Shown: positions 31,421 through 44,458 of the stretch, one piece after another
Position numbering within the stretch: position 1 is the stretch's first letter
How the letters are laid out: every line of letters begins with the position of its first letter
Assembly: GCA_949317995.1 (NCBI GenBank)
Contig: OX439043.1
Span: 2,286,501-2,350,500 of the forward strand
DNA from: Acholoe squamosa
Taxonomy: Eukaryota; Annelida; Polychaeta; Phyllodocida; Polynoidae
Direction: 5' to 3'
Length of the DNA: 64,000 nucleotides
The notes under the pieces: generated by a model
Told to the model about the DNA's origin: nothing
Seen by the model: the letters and a program-made list of their open reading frames with translations, nothing else
Databases searched by the model: none
Position numbers and translations under genes: made by a program

Positions 31421-32977
31421 TTGATTATAAAGACTTTTAATACCTGTTTTGTACCAACCAATATACGAGAACAAATGCCAACGACTAGAAATACGAAACA
31501 GTCGCCCCATTCGGAGCTAGCTTCCGGCAAACCAAAAACAATGGCTGCCACTTCCGCTATGAACAATAATAGAACTTTACAAACAGAAATATCCGATTCT
31601 GAAGAAGAAAATGAAGCCTTTCTACCTCCCCTGACCCATAAATCGTCGACAAAAGACATTATTGATAAAATCAATGAAATTGATACTCGACTACAGGTTC
31701 AGGAATCTATTGCCAAGAGAACGCTTAGGCTGCTAGGTGGTATGGAAACAAGACTCTTCGGACCAAATGGATTCCCAAATGGAAAATCTGTCACTATACC
31801 AGAAATCGAATCACGGTTGGATGAACATAGTTCCTCCTTATCTATGCACAGTGACAAAATTGAATCTAATACCTCAGCAACAACGAAAACCCAATCTGAG
31901 CTTGATAAACATGAGAATCAATTTGAAAGATTCGATCTTGAAAGGAAAAGAAGAATCCTTATTTTGGAAGGTATTGACGAAGATAGGCCAGGTAGTCTAC
32001 GTGACATCCTTGACCAAATTATCAATGACCTGGGACTTGATTTCAACAATGCAGTAGCTGAGGCTATATATCGTCGAGGTAAGAAGTATGTACCCACTGC
32101 ACAACAGAAGCAAAACACAAACTTCAAAAAAAGGAATCGTCCTATAGTAGTTATTTTTGCCTCAGCTCACTACAAAATTCAGATGTTCTCTAATGTAAAA
32201 AGATTGCAAGGAAATGCTGCATGGCGTGGTCTCCACCTAGCTGACGACATAACCAAGGAAGAAAAACAAATCCAAAATGACCTGAGATCAATCCATGCAT
32301 TGGCACGTGGTAAGGGGGTGGACTGCTCTATTAGAGGAACACAAATCATCATAGAAGGTCAAGCTTACCCATACAAGGAGCTGGGGAATTTACCTCATGA
32401 TCTATCCCTTCAAAATGCTAAAACTGTTCAAACCCCAGATGGTATTGCCTTCCAAAGTGAACACTCAGTATTTTCTAACCTCCACAAGTCTGAAATAAAA
32501 TTCGAAGGCCACACATATGATTCTGTTGAAAGAGCATACCAGGCTAAAATGTGTGTAGTATCCAACCAAGTTCATATCCTAAGGAAGGTTAATTCTGCAG
32601 CCACACCACTTGATAGCATGTTTGCTGGACGAGCATGTAAGAAAACCAACGACTGGTACGACATAGATGAGACTGTGATGCAGAAACTGCTGGAAATCAA
32701 GTTCAATGACCCGCTACTACTACACCAACTAACCCAGACCAAGGGCAAGTACCTGTATGAAGCTACACGACATCGTACATATGGGGCTGGATTCCATCTT
32801 GGTCAGAAAAAGGACATCAATATTAGAAATGTTGCCCATAATCAATATGAGTGTGCCAACAAGTTGGGAGAATTTTTGATGAAAATAAGATATAGACACA
32901 CAGGTGAACAACCTCTCCCAACTGCTGAGGAAATACGTCTTCAAGATGCAGCAAACCAACAGCAAGATAATCCCTAA
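31421..32977 (+). CDS. LINE ORF1 protein: coiled coil, RRM-like domain and C-terminal NADAR domain
   Basis: 518 codons from the first ATG; a start at residue 19 (MPTTRN) is also possible. Residues 1-70 are polar with an acidic patch SDSEEENEAF. Residues ~76-175 form a coiled coil. ~176-325 resemble the RNA-binding part of L1-type ORF1 proteins (KRRILILEGIDED, IVVIFASAHYK, AWRGLHLADD). Residues ~338-491 match the NADAR/YbiA family: FQSEHSVFSNL, SVERAYQAKM (E370 at the place of the E in the family's VE-x-YYQA-x-K), FAGRACK, KLLEIKF, LYEATRHRTYGAGF and NKLGEFLMKIR. The usual tryptophan of the W-G-x-G motif is tyrosine here. NADAR proteins are known as N-glycosidases acting on ADP-ribose-type substrates, some removing ADP-ribose from guanine in DNA; activity of this protein is inference. 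The frame is intact. Confidence 0.88.
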   Translation: MIIKTFNTCFVPTNIREQMPTTRNTKQSPHSELASGKPKTMAATSAMNNNRTLQTEISDSEEENEAFLPPLTHKSSTKDIIDKINEIDTRLQVQESIAKRTLRLLGGMETRLFGPNGFPNGKSVTIPEIESRLDEHSSSLSMHSDKIESNTSATTKTQSELDKHENQFERFDLERKRRILILEGIDEDRPGSLRDILDQIINDLGLDFNNAVAEAIYRRGKKYVPTAQQKQNTNFKKRNRPIVVIFASAHYKIQMFSNVKRLQGNAAWRGLHLADDITKEEKQIQNDLRSIHALARGKGVDCSIRGTQIIIEGQAYPYKELGNLPHDLSLQNAKTVQTPDGIAFQSEHSVFSNLHKSEIKFEGHTYDSVERAYQAKMCVVSNQVHILRKVNSAATPLDSMFAGRACKKTNDWYDIDETVMQKLLEIKFNDPLLLHQLTQTKGKYLYEATRHRTYGAGFHLGQKKDINIRNVAHNQYECANKLGEFLMKIRYRHTGEQPLPTAEEIRLQDAANQQQDNP

Positions 32978-33214
32978 CAATCTGTAAAGTACTATACCTT
33001 CACCTACGAAATCCTGGGCTAAGGTCAAACAACTGTAGCAAAAGCCTACTAAGTTCAATAACCTTACCGGTATACGGGACTGCATAAAGGCAGAAGTTCC
33101 TATATTGGTTACTATTCATACCAGAAGTGTAATCTAGGTCAATTCTATGTATTACTACTACTGTATTAATAGAGAGAAAATGAAAAGACTAAACAAACCA
33201 ATTCACTGTATTAC

Positions 33215-36087
33215 ATGTATTATACAAATATAAAGAAACTAGAAGACTCCAAAGGTCTACGTATTCTGCACTTAAATACAAGAAGTATCAAAGCCAATTA
33301 TGCATCTATATGTGCCGAAATCTACCCAGCCAACCTTGAAATTTTTACGTTTTCTGAAACATGGTTTAAATGCGAAGATGATGAATCTAGTTATCAACTG
33401 AATGGATATACTAGATATAGATTAGACAGGCAAGTCCTTGACAATAAAGGAAAAATTAAAACAGGGGGGGGGGTATATGTACCTATGTAAAGCATGGAAT
33501 CAAACATGATATACAGAAATACGAGCATTTAAACAAATCTGATGGTACAATTGAAATCCAATGTGTATGTATCCTGAAAGATCACATGAAACCAATTATT
33601 CTATTAAATATATATAGACCACCTGACGGGGATAAAAATTTATTTGTTAACATCCTATCGGACATACTCTCGAATTTAGAAAATACAAATACTTTCGAAA
33701 TTATAGCCTTGGGGGATTTTAACTTCAATATAAACGAGGATACAGATATAGTCAATAATTTACTAAATCGAATGAAACACTTTGGACTGAACCAAGAAAT
33801 TAAAGATGCTACGAGGAAAAAGGCAACACTAGATCTAATATTTACGAATCTTAGACCAAATCTCATTGTATCAGGTATATGCAACAATTATATCTCTGAC
33901 CATCTCCCTATATTTCTAATAAGGAAAAAAACTAAAAATGTACAAGAAAAGGTATATATAACAGGTCGTTCTTATTCTAAATTATCTGATGAAACCCTTT
34001 TGTCTGAATTTGACAAAATAAATTGGGACAACTTTAACAATTCAACAGATGTTAATTATGCCTGGTCACAGTTAGAATCAGCCATACGTGGCATTCTTGA
34101 TAGATTTTGTCCGGTACATAAATTTCTGGTACATAGATATAGAGATCCATGGATGTCCCAGAATGTCTATGAAACCATAAGGGAAAAAAACAGAAAACTA
34201 TGGAAAGCCAGACGATCTAATAAAGAAGAAGACTGGGAAAACTCAAGGGTTTTTAAGAATAATGCAAATAAGGTAATAGACAAAGCTAGAAAAAATTTCT
34301 TTAAAGAACAACTTGAAAATCATAAAAATGATCATAGAAAATTCTGGAGAGTCATTACTAACCTGATACCCGGACACCCCCATCGTGCGAAAGATATATC
34401 ATTAGTAGACCATGGCAATAACAATATGCCTATTGACAAAGATAAAGTACCTGCCTTTATTAATCAATACTTTGCAAATATTGGACCTACACTTGCCAAA
34501 GATCTATATTTGCCATGGAAACCCTACGATGAGTATGTTGCAAATAAAATGGACCCGATTGTTACTAATTTGCCTGAGGTTAAGAAACTAGTCCATGATA
34601 TCAATGTTAACAAATCCTCAGCAATTTCAGATATATCTACTAACATATTAAAGAAAATTTTCACTCATGCTCCTGACAAACTTGTTAAAATATTCAATCT
34701 ATCCTTTTCTTCAAATACGGTACCAGATGATTGGAAACTTTCGAAGGTAACCCCAATACCTAAGGCTAGTAATGATAAATTGGTGAATAACTACCGCCCT
34801 ATATCATTGTTACCCCTACCGTGTAAATTAATTGAAAAAATTGTACACAATAGAGTATATGGTTTCTTGGTGAAAGAAAAAATACTAACACCTCATCAGG
34901 GTGGTTTCAGATCAGGTTTTAGTACTATAGACACCTTGGCAAAATTTACTGATGATATTAAAAGAAATTTAAATATGGGTAACTCAACGATAGCTGCTTT
35001 TATAGACCTAAGGAAAGCTTTTGATACGGTTGATCATTCTGTATTGCTAATAAAATTAAATCACTACGGTATAAGATCTGACAATTACCATTGGTTTGAA
35101 AATTATCTTACAAACAGACACCAAATAACAATAGCAAATGGTATAACGTCTGGTAAAAACCAGGTACTGTGTGGCGTACCCCAGGGGTCCATCTTAGGTC
35201 CTCTATTATTCCTGATTTATGTGAAGGATGTAATAAATTGTGTAAAAAATTGTAATATTAAGCTATATGCCGACGATACTGTTATATATTCAGCACATCA
35301 CTCGTATATGCTAGCTAAAACTGATCTTCAACACGACCTTGAAATGTATGAAACATGGTGTATTCAAAATAAACTATCTATTAATGTGGCTAAAACAATG
35401 GTAATGATTTTCTCCTCAAGTACCAAAAAACTCAATACGCTAGCAGCTGATATACACTTAGGTAATCAACTATTGCAAGTAGTACCAAGCTATAAATACC
35501 TTGGAGTTACCCTTGACCCTCTACTGTATTATAATTTACATCTAGCTAACCAAGTAAAAACTTTTGCTTACAAAACCTACAAACTATGTCAACTAAGAAG
35601 ATACCTTGATGTTAAACTAGCTATAAGAATATACAAGAGTACTATCCTCCCATATATGGAATATGCTGATATTTGCTTTGCCACCACATTTGATAAATAT
35701 TTGGATCCACTCCAATATGCACAGAATCGCTGTATAAAAATATGTCTTGGTTTGCCCCATTTGACAAACACTAACTATATACACAATGTAACGAAAATTA
35801 ACAAAATTTTTGATAGAAGACATATCCATTTATTGAATTACATGTATAATAGAGCACAAGATGATTATTATAAAGACAATAGAAGAATTGTTACTAGATT
35901 ACATGATGCACCCACTTTGAAGATCATAACCCCAAATGGTATGGCTTATGCTAGGAGCGTAGAATACTATGGAGCCATAAACTGGAATGCTCTACCTACG
36001 GAGAGGAGACTTGCTGTAAACTTAAATCAATTCAAAAAAGAATCTAAAAAATTACTAAAGTCTCTTATTCCGTACGTAAATGCATAA
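33215..36087 (+). pseudogene. LINE ORF2: endonuclease and reverse transcriptase (frameshift at a G run)
   Basis: The frame from ATG 33215 gives the endonuclease start (LHLNTRSIKAN, FTFSETWFKC) and stops at 33490 just after a run of ten G (33467-33476). The second frame is open to 36087 and continues with NIYRPPDG, ALGDFNFN and SDHLPIF (endonuclease), then RT: NYRPISLLPLPCK, HQGGFRSGFS, FIDLRKAFDTVDHS (catalytic D), GVPQGSILGPLLFLIYV, KLYADDTVIY (Y-A-D-D) and YKYLGVTLDPLL. There is no RNase H; by RT motifs it belongs to the CR1/L2-like group. Apart from the G run the gene looks complete, so the break may be recent, or an assembly error in the homopolymer. Confidence 0.9.
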
Positions 36088-37148
36088 TATTTCCTAAATC
36101 TATAGCACAATATTAATCTTACGGTTGATCTCTCTCCCATATCCTAAGAAATTATCAATATGTGATTTATAATTGAATTGTCCCGATGATTCCTTCAATG
36201 TATATTTCATTATTACTTTATTATTTTATGTGCCAAAGTTTTCGTACATATATTGGGAAGATAGGTAGGACCAGAATTATCAACCTAACACTGTTATAGT
36301 GGGGATGAGGTCCTCTACCTTCTGTTTGACTTATGTTATCGTTCGTAATACATGGTAATTAAGTATATCTATTCAAGAAAACTCTGTATTTTCATGTTAA
36401 ATTAAGATGTTTCAAACATATTTGACATATCGTCTTGTACACCTCGATCTCTGTACTGCTATTAATCTATGCTCGATACTTATTAAGTCAATAAAGTAAA
36501 TTCAAACCAAAAAAAAATGCAGGAAACCAAATTATGAGTGGATATTTTCTGTTTTGTGACCTGGACAAAATTATATTTCCAGTTCTTTCCAAAGTGAGAC
36601 TAATTTCAACTGTGCCCTTTTTTATTCAAGGCACATAGCTTTGGTTAAGATAGAGTGACTTAAACTGACGTTACACCTGTCATAAGGGACGACTGAATTC
36701 AATAGCTATTTGGTGGTAAGGTATTTATAAGCTTGTGAAGGTTGTACACAATATCTGATGGACGAAACTAAATTCTGGGGAAGATGTCTGTGTTGTGAAG
36801 TGTTTGAAGTTTGCTTGTTTGTTTTTATGAGTACAAGACACATAATCTCTTAATAATGTCTTTTTCTTCCCTTTTCTGAGTAAAGGCTAGATAATCATTA
36901 CATAAATGTTGAGATACTGAAAGTGAACGATGAACGGCCAGGTCATTATGAAGGAGCAGTAAACATAGTCACATCATGTACTTAACTACAACTTAGTACA
37001 GAATGTAACAGATAATAACTCGCTCTGATTAACACAGAGTCAACAAATATTTCTGTAGATGAAGCTATATAGTTACCCTTCTGTTATCCACAGTACATCG
37101 AGTCTCATTCTATACATTCATGCCATTTAGAACCATACCTGTGTATAT

Positions 37149-38858
37149 GACCAATAGCCATGAATTGTCGTCAAGTAGGCTGGTCAAGTGGTCCCAAAAA
37201 AATATAGCTGAATTATCTATTTCTTTTACATACGTAAAGTACAAGTGTTGGTATTTGAGCCCCATATATGAGGGAAGGTTAAATGTGTAAACTATTTCTA
37301 CACCAACCTGCTGAAGTGAGGTATGTCAAGTACCATGTGGTCATGTCTACGACCTATCCCTATGCAGAGATTCATAGGATATACATGTATCACAGTTATT
37401 ATACCCTTATAATTGTTAATAATATCATAGAAAAACACCCCAACCATGGAGGAAAATCACTTTTCTTGTACATTTTTGGCATGTTCATGCTATTTTTGGC
37501 ATGGGGAGAATAATGCTAGTTAGAAATAGCCCTTGTTGAAACTACGTCTTTCTTTTCAGTTAGCATCACTCCTTGAAAAGGGGACAAAGGCAACAGGGCA
37601 ATATATTCTATCATTAACAGGTAGCATTTGCCTTCAGCTCAACCCTGGTATATAGATTTAGGGGTCTGGGGATGAGATCTGGATAGTAAAACTAATGAAA
37701 CCAGGTTGTAGACGTGACCACACAATCACTGCTGATAGGAGAAATATAGAGAAAATGTTTATAAATGATTGATTCCTATGCTATTTATTTAACATGGAGA
37801 GTTATTAACCATTCGGAATACATGAGCACATCTCTATTCTCTCCTGTGATGGTGGAATTAACCTTTTTTGACAATAAAAGTTGCAGGTCTTTGGTTAATG
37901 TCTTGCATATTCATCTTAAAACCCTGTTGTTATGACTGTCTTAGTGATAGGTTGATGGAATACAATGTTTATGGCTTGGTTTCATTGGTACATTACCTCT
38001 AGGCCTAAGTACCACTGACTACAACATAAGGGAGGGGCCATACAGGTTTAAGTAAGAGGGAAATATGCAGTCGTAGACGTGACCACGCGGTCGTAGACAT
38101 GACCACATGGTCGTAGACGTGACCACACCTATACTTTTCTTATGATATCTCTGGTAGTATGTGGAACATAATACCCAAACTTACAGGGCTTAATTCTTTC
38201 ATATAAAGGTATAAGGCACACATAATAAGGATAGTTAAATATGAAACACCTAGCAGCATTGCCGCATGTATGGTTGTAGACGTGACCACATGTAAACTAC
38301 CCCAAAATCAGACCATAGCCCCAGGGCCATACTATTCTACAGGTAGGTTCAATTTTTTTTGTGTGATAGATAGTTACATGTAAGGTCTTTCCATGCTAAA
38401 TCTCATTGGTCAATGTACTTTGTCTTTTCTACTATAAGGGGACCTGAAAGAGGTTGTAGACGTGACCACTCAGCAATTCCTCAAAAGGTTTAATTTTCCT
38501 AGTGTTCACAAAACATAATGCATGGACCTCCAACTATCATGAAAAGATTCACTACGGTAGGGGGGGGGGGGATATACCAGATGAAATGAATAAGGATTTG
38601 GCCCTTTATTTTTTATTTTGTAACAAGGGGAAAAAGTTAGGTCCTCCTTTTTACCCCAAAAAACACCATATTTGGCTGTTCTCACCCCTGTAGCTCTCTT
38701 ATTATGCTTCACAGATAGACAAAACCCTGGTTCCCCTTCAAGCCCTAAGCCTTGATGACCAAAATACATGATTAACACAACTAAATCTCTCATTTTGAAT
38801 AATTTATTAAAAGAGAGGCAGAGGCAACCTAGTTGACGACGATTCATGGCTATTGGTC
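37149..38858. mobile_element. TIR element E, copy in unit U2
   Basis: Same ends as the copy at 29064. It has one extra GTCGTAGACGTGACCAC motif, giving three in tandem with ~18 bp period near 38070-38125. Confidence 0.85.
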
Positions 38859-39117
38859 ATATGGCAGCCATTTTGAATTATTAATGGGTTCTACTGAGTG
38901 CAGGGTTGGGAGGTTTCTTCCAGAGGACGGACAAAAACAGTAAAATCCATGGAAAAAAACCTCCCGAAGAAATAGGTTTTGTCCACCTAAAAGTGGAAGA
39001 AATGGAAGAAACTGGAAAAATGTCTCTAAACATTTAGAATAAAACTCAAAATGTCACTTCGGACCAAACGGATTCCCAAATGGAAAATCTGTCACTATAC
39101 CAGAAATCGAATCACGG

Positions 39118-40278
39118 TTGGATGAACATAGTTCCTCCTTATCTATGCACAGTGACAAAATTGAATCTAATACCTCAGCAACAACGAAAACCCAATCTGA
39201 GCTTGATAAACATGAGAATCAATTTGAAAGATTCGATCTTGAAAGGAAAAGAAGAATCCTTATTTTGGAAGGTATTGACGAAGATAGGCCAGGTAGTCTA
39301 CGTGACATCCTTGACCAAATTATCAATGACCTGGGACTTGATTTCAACAATGCAGTAGCTGAGGCTATATATCGTCGAGGTAAGAAGTATGTACCCACTG
39401 CACAACAGAAGCAAAACACAAACTTCAAAAAAAGGAATCGTCCTATAGTAGTTATTTTTGCCTCAGCTCACTACAAAATTCAGATGTTCTCTAATGTAAA
39501 AAGATTGCAAGGAAATGCTGCATGGCGTGGTCTCCACCTAGCTGACGACATAACCAAGGAAGAAAAACAAATCCAAAATGACCTGAGATCAATCCATGCA
39601 TTGGCACGTGGTAAGGGGGTGGACTGCTCTATTAGAGGAACACAAATCATCATAGAAGGTCAAGCTTACCCATACAAGGAGCTGGGGAATTTACCTCATG
39701 ATCTATCCCTTCAAAATGCTAAAACTGTTCAAACCCCAGATGGTATTGCCTTCCAAAGTGAACACTCAGTATTTTCTAACCTCCACAAGTCTGAAATAAA
39801 ATTCGAAGGCCACACATATGATTCTGTTGAAAGAGCATACCAGGCTAAAATGTGTGTAGTATCCAACCAAGTTCATATCCTAAGGAAGGTTAATTCTGCA
39901 GCCACACCACTTGATAGCATGTTTGCTGGACGAGCATGTAAGAAAACCAACGACTGGTACGACATAGATGAGACTGTGATGCAGAAACTGCTGGAAATCA
40001 AGTTCAATGACCCGCTACTACTACACCAACTAACCCAGACCAAGGGCAAGTACCTGTATGAAGCTACACGACATCGTACATATGGGGCTGGATTCCATCT
40101 TGGTCAGAAAAAGGACATCAATATTAGAAATGTTGCCCATAATCAATATGAGTGTGCCAACAAGTTGGGAGAATTTTTGATGAAAATAAGATATAGACAC
40201 ACAGGTGAACAACCTCTCCCAACTGCTGAGGAAATACGTCTTCAAGATGCAGCAAACCAACAGCAAGATAATCCCTAA
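39118..40278 (+). pseudogene. LINE ORF1 copy 2, N-terminally truncated, NADAR domain complete
   Basis: 386 codons from an internal ATG equivalent to residue 133 of copy 1. The end of the coiled coil, the RRM-like part and the whole NADAR domain are present and by eye identical in sequence to copy 1. The upstream ATG at 39051 is in another frame. With no 5' UTR promoter it is unlikely to be expressed as before. Confidence 0.85.
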
Positions 40279-40515
40279 CAATCTGTAAAGTACTATACCT
40301 TCACCTACGAAATCCTGGGCTAAGGTCAAACAACTGTAGCAAAAGCCTACTAAGTTCAATAACCTTACCGGTATACGGGACTGCATAAAGGCAGAAGTTC
40401 CTATATTGGTTACTATTCATACCAGAAGTGTAATCTGGGTCAATTCTATGTATTACTACTACTGTATTAATAGAGAGAAAATGAAAAGACTAAACAAACC
40501 AATTCACTGTATTAC

Positions 40516-43387
40516 ATGTATTATACAAATATAAAGAAACTAGAAGACTCCAAAGGTCTACGTATTCTGCACTTAAATACAAGAAGTATCAAAGCCAATT
40601 ATGCATCTATATGTGCCGAAATCTACCCAGCCAACCTTGAAATTTTTACGTTTTCTGAAACATGGTTTAAATGCGAAGATGATGAATCTAGTTATCAACT
40701 GAATGGATATACTAGATATAGATTAGACAGGCAAGTCCTTGACAATAAAGGAAAAATTAAAACAGGGGGGGGGTATATGTACCTATGTAAAGCATGGAAT
40801 CAAACATGATATACAGAAATACGAGCATTTAAACAAATCTGATGGTACAATTGAAATCCAATGTGTATGTATCCTGAAAGATCACATGAAACCAATTATT
40901 CTATTAAATATATATAGACCACCTGACGGGGATAAAAATTTATTTGTTAACATCCTATCGGACATACTCTCGAATTTAGAAAATACAAATACTTTCGAAA
41001 TTATAGCCTTGGGGGATTTTAACTTCAATATAAACGAGGATACAGATATAGTCAATAATTTACTAAATCGAATGAAACACTTTGGACTGAACCAAGAAAT
41101 TAAAGATGCTACGAGGAAAAAGGCAACACTAGATCTAATATTTACGAATCTTAGACCAAATCTCATTGTATCAGGTATATGCAACAATTATATCTCTGAC
41201 CATCTCCCTATATTTCTAATAAGGAAAAAAACTAAAAATGTACAAGAAAAGGTATATATAACAGGTCGTTCTTATTCTAAATTATCTGATGAAACCCTTT
41301 TGTCTGAATTTGACAAAATAAATTGGGACAACTTTAACAATTCAACAGATGTTAATTATGCCTGGTCACAGTTAGAATCAGCCATACGTGGCATTCTTGA
41401 TAGATTTTGTCCGGTACATAAATTTCTGGTACATAGATATAGAGATCCATGGATGTCCCAGAATGTCTATGAAACCATAAGGGAAAAAAACAGAAAACTA
41501 TGGAAAGCCAGACGATCTAATAAAGAAGAAGACTGGGAAAACTCAAGGGTTTTTAAGAATAATGCAAATAAGGTAATAGACAAAGCTAGAAAAAATTTCT
41601 TTAAAAAACAACTTGAAAATCATAAAAATGATCATAGAAAATTCTGGAGAGTCATTACTAACCTGATACCCGGACACCCCCATCGTGCGAAAGATATATC
41701 ATTAGTAGACCATGGCAATAACAATATGCCTATTGACAAAGATAAAGTACCTGCCTTTATTAATCAATACTTTGCAAATATTGGACCTACACTTGCCAAA
41801 GATCTATATTTGCCATGGAAACCCTACGATGAGTATGTTGCAAATAAAATGGACCCGATTGTTACTAATTTGCCTGAGGTTAAGAAACTAGTCCATGATA
41901 TCAATGTTAACAAATCCTCAGCAATTTCAGATATATCTACTAACATATTAAAGAAAATTTTCACTCATGCTCCTGACAAACTTGTTAAAATATTCAATCT
42001 ATCCTTTTCTTCAAATACGGTACCAGATGATTGGAAACTTTCGAAGGTAACCCCAATACCTAAGGCTGGTAATGATAAATTGGTGAATAACTACCGCCCT
42101 ATATCATTGTTACCCCTACCGTGTAAATTAATTGAAAAAATTGTACACAATAGAGTATATGGTTTCTTGGTGAAAGAAAAAATACTAACACCTCATCAGG
42201 GTGGTTTCAGATCAGGTTTTAGTACTATAGACACCTTGGCAAAATTTACTGATGATATTAAAAGAAATTTAAATATGGGTAACTCAACGATAGCTGCTTT
42301 TGTAGACCTAAGGAAAGCTTTTGATACGGTTGATCATTCTGTATTGCTAATAAAATTAAATCACTACGGTATAAGATCTGACAATTACCATTGGTTTGAA
42401 AATTATCTTACAAACAGACACCAAATAACAATAGCAAATGGTATAACGTCTGGTAAAAACCAGGTACTGTGTGGCGTACCCCAGGGGTCCATCTTAGGTC
42501 CTCTATTATTCCTGATTTATGTGAAGGATGTAATAAATTGTGTAAAAAATTGTAATATTAAGCTATATGCCGACGATACTGTTATATATTCAGCACATCA
42601 CTCGTATATGCTAGCTAAAACTGATCTTCAACACGACCTTGAAATGTATGAAACATGGTGTATTCAAAATAAACTATCTATTAATGTGGCTAAAACAATG
42701 GTAATGATTTTCTCCTCAAGTACCAAAAAACTCAATACGCTAGCAGCTGATATACACTTAGGTAATCAACTATTGCAAGTAGTACCAAGCTATAAATACC
42801 TTGGAGTTACCCTTGACCCTCTACTGTATTATAATTTACATCTAGCTAACCAAGTAAAAACTATTGCTTACAAAACCTACAAACTATGTCAACTAAGAAG
42901 ATATCTTGATGTTAAACTAGCTATAAGAATATATAAGAGTACTATCCTCCCATATATGGAATATGCTGATATTTGCTTTGCCACCACATTTGATAAATAT
43001 TTGGATCCACTCCAATATGCACAGAATCGCTGTATAAAAATATGTCTTGGTTTGCCCCATTTGACAAACACTAACTATATACACAATGTAACGAAAATTA
43101 ACAAAATTGGTGATAGAAGACATATCCATTTATTGAATTACATGTATAATAGAGCACAAGATGATAATTATAAAGACAATAGAAGAATTGTTACTAGATA
43201 ACATGATGCACCCACGTTGAAGATCATAACCCCAAATGGTATGGCTTATGCTAGGAGCGTAGAATACTATGGAGCCATAAACTGGAATGCTCTACCTACG
43301 GAGAGGAGACTTGCTGTAAACTTAAATCAATTCAAAAAAGAATCTAAAAAATTACTAAAGTCTCTTATTCCGTACGTAAATGCATAA
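40516..43387 (+). pseudogene. LINE ORF2 copy 2 (frameshift plus nonsense codon)
   Basis: Same domains as in copy 1. The G run (40765-40773) has nine G instead of ten, again out of frame. The second frame ends early at 43201, where the TTA of copy 1 is TAA, removing the last ~60 codons. Other differences are single substitutions (e.g. FVDLRK for FIDLRK). Confidence 0.9.
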
Positions 43388-44458
43388 TATTTCCTAAATC
43401 TATAACAGAATATTAATCTTACGGTTGATCTCTCTCCCATATCCTAAGAAATTATCAATATGTGATTTATAATTGAATTGTCCCGATGATTCCTTCAATG
43501 TATATTTCATTATTACTTTATTATTTTATGTGCCAAAGTTTTCGTACATATATTGGGAAGATAGGTAGGACCAGAATTATCAACCTAACACTGTTATAGT
43601 GGGGATGAGGTCCTCTACCTTCTGTTTGACTTATGTTATCGTTCGTAATACATGGTAATTAAGTATATCTATTCAAGAAAACTCTGTATTTTCATGTTAA
43701 ATTAAGATGTTTCAAACATATTTGACATATCGTCTTGTACACCTCGATCTCTGTACTGCTATTAATATATGCTCGATACTTATTAAGTCAATAAAGTAAA
43801 TTCAAACCCAAAAAAAATGCAGGAAACCAAATTATGAGTGGATATTTTCTGTTTTGTGACCTGGACAAAATTATATTTCCAGTTCTTTCCAAAGTGAGAC
43901 TAATTTCAACTGTGCCCTTTTTTATTCAAGGCACATAGCTTTGGTTAAGATAGAGTGACTTAAACTGACGTTACACCTGTCATAAGGGACGACTGAATTC
44001 AATAGCTATTTGGTGGTAAGGTATTTATAAGCTTGTGAAGGTTGTACACAATATCTGATGGACGAAACTAAATTCTGGGGAAGATGTCTGTGTTGTGAAG
44101 TGTTTGAAGTTTGCTTGTTTGTTTTTATGAGTACAAGACACATAATCTCTTAATAATGTCTTTTTCTTCCCTTTTCTGAGTAAAGGCTAGATAATCATTA
44201 CATAAATGTTGAGATACTGAAAGTGAATGATGAACGGCCAGGTCATTATGAATGAGCAGTAAACATAGTCACATCATGTACTTAACTACAACTTAGTACA
44301 GAATGTAACAGATAATAACTCGCTCTGATTAACACAGAGTCAACAAATATTTCTGTAGATGAAGCTATATAGTTACCCTTCTGTTATCCACAGTACATCG
44401 AGTCTCATTCTATACATTCATGCCATTTAGAACCATACCTGTGTATATGACCAATAGC

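Larger units (their letters stand above)
31048..36516 (+). mobile_element. NADAR LINE, copy 1 (full length)
   Basis: A 5.47 kb non-LTR retrotransposon flanked by the 5 bp target duplication ATGCA (31043-31047, 36517-36521). The same site is empty at 28430-28434 and 46447-46451. The 5' UTR starts AAAGGAGCAAAATAATGAGG and is ~373 bp. ORF1 (31421-32977) and ORF2 (33215-36087) follow, then a ~430 bp 3' UTR ending AATAAAGTAAATTCAAACC and an A-tract. AATAAA (36490-36495) is a polyadenylation signal. Confidence 0.93.
39059..43816 (+). mobile_element. NADAR LINE, copy 2 (5' deleted by duplication-associated loss)
   Basis: It ends at the same target sequence as copy 1 (ATGCA at 43817-43821) and is ~99% identical. 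It was therefore copied with the surrounding unit rather than inserted independently. Its 5' edge joins unit sequence (AAAATGTCACT) to the element interior (TCGGACCAAACGG). Compared with copy 1 about 804 bp are missing: the end of the unit, the 5' target repeat, the 5' UTR and the first ~112 codons of ORF1. Confidence 0.93.

Noticed and set aside
32729-33085. Minus-strand frames opposite the LINE ORFs
   Set aside because: Shadows of ORF1 and ORF2 in another frame; no independent features.
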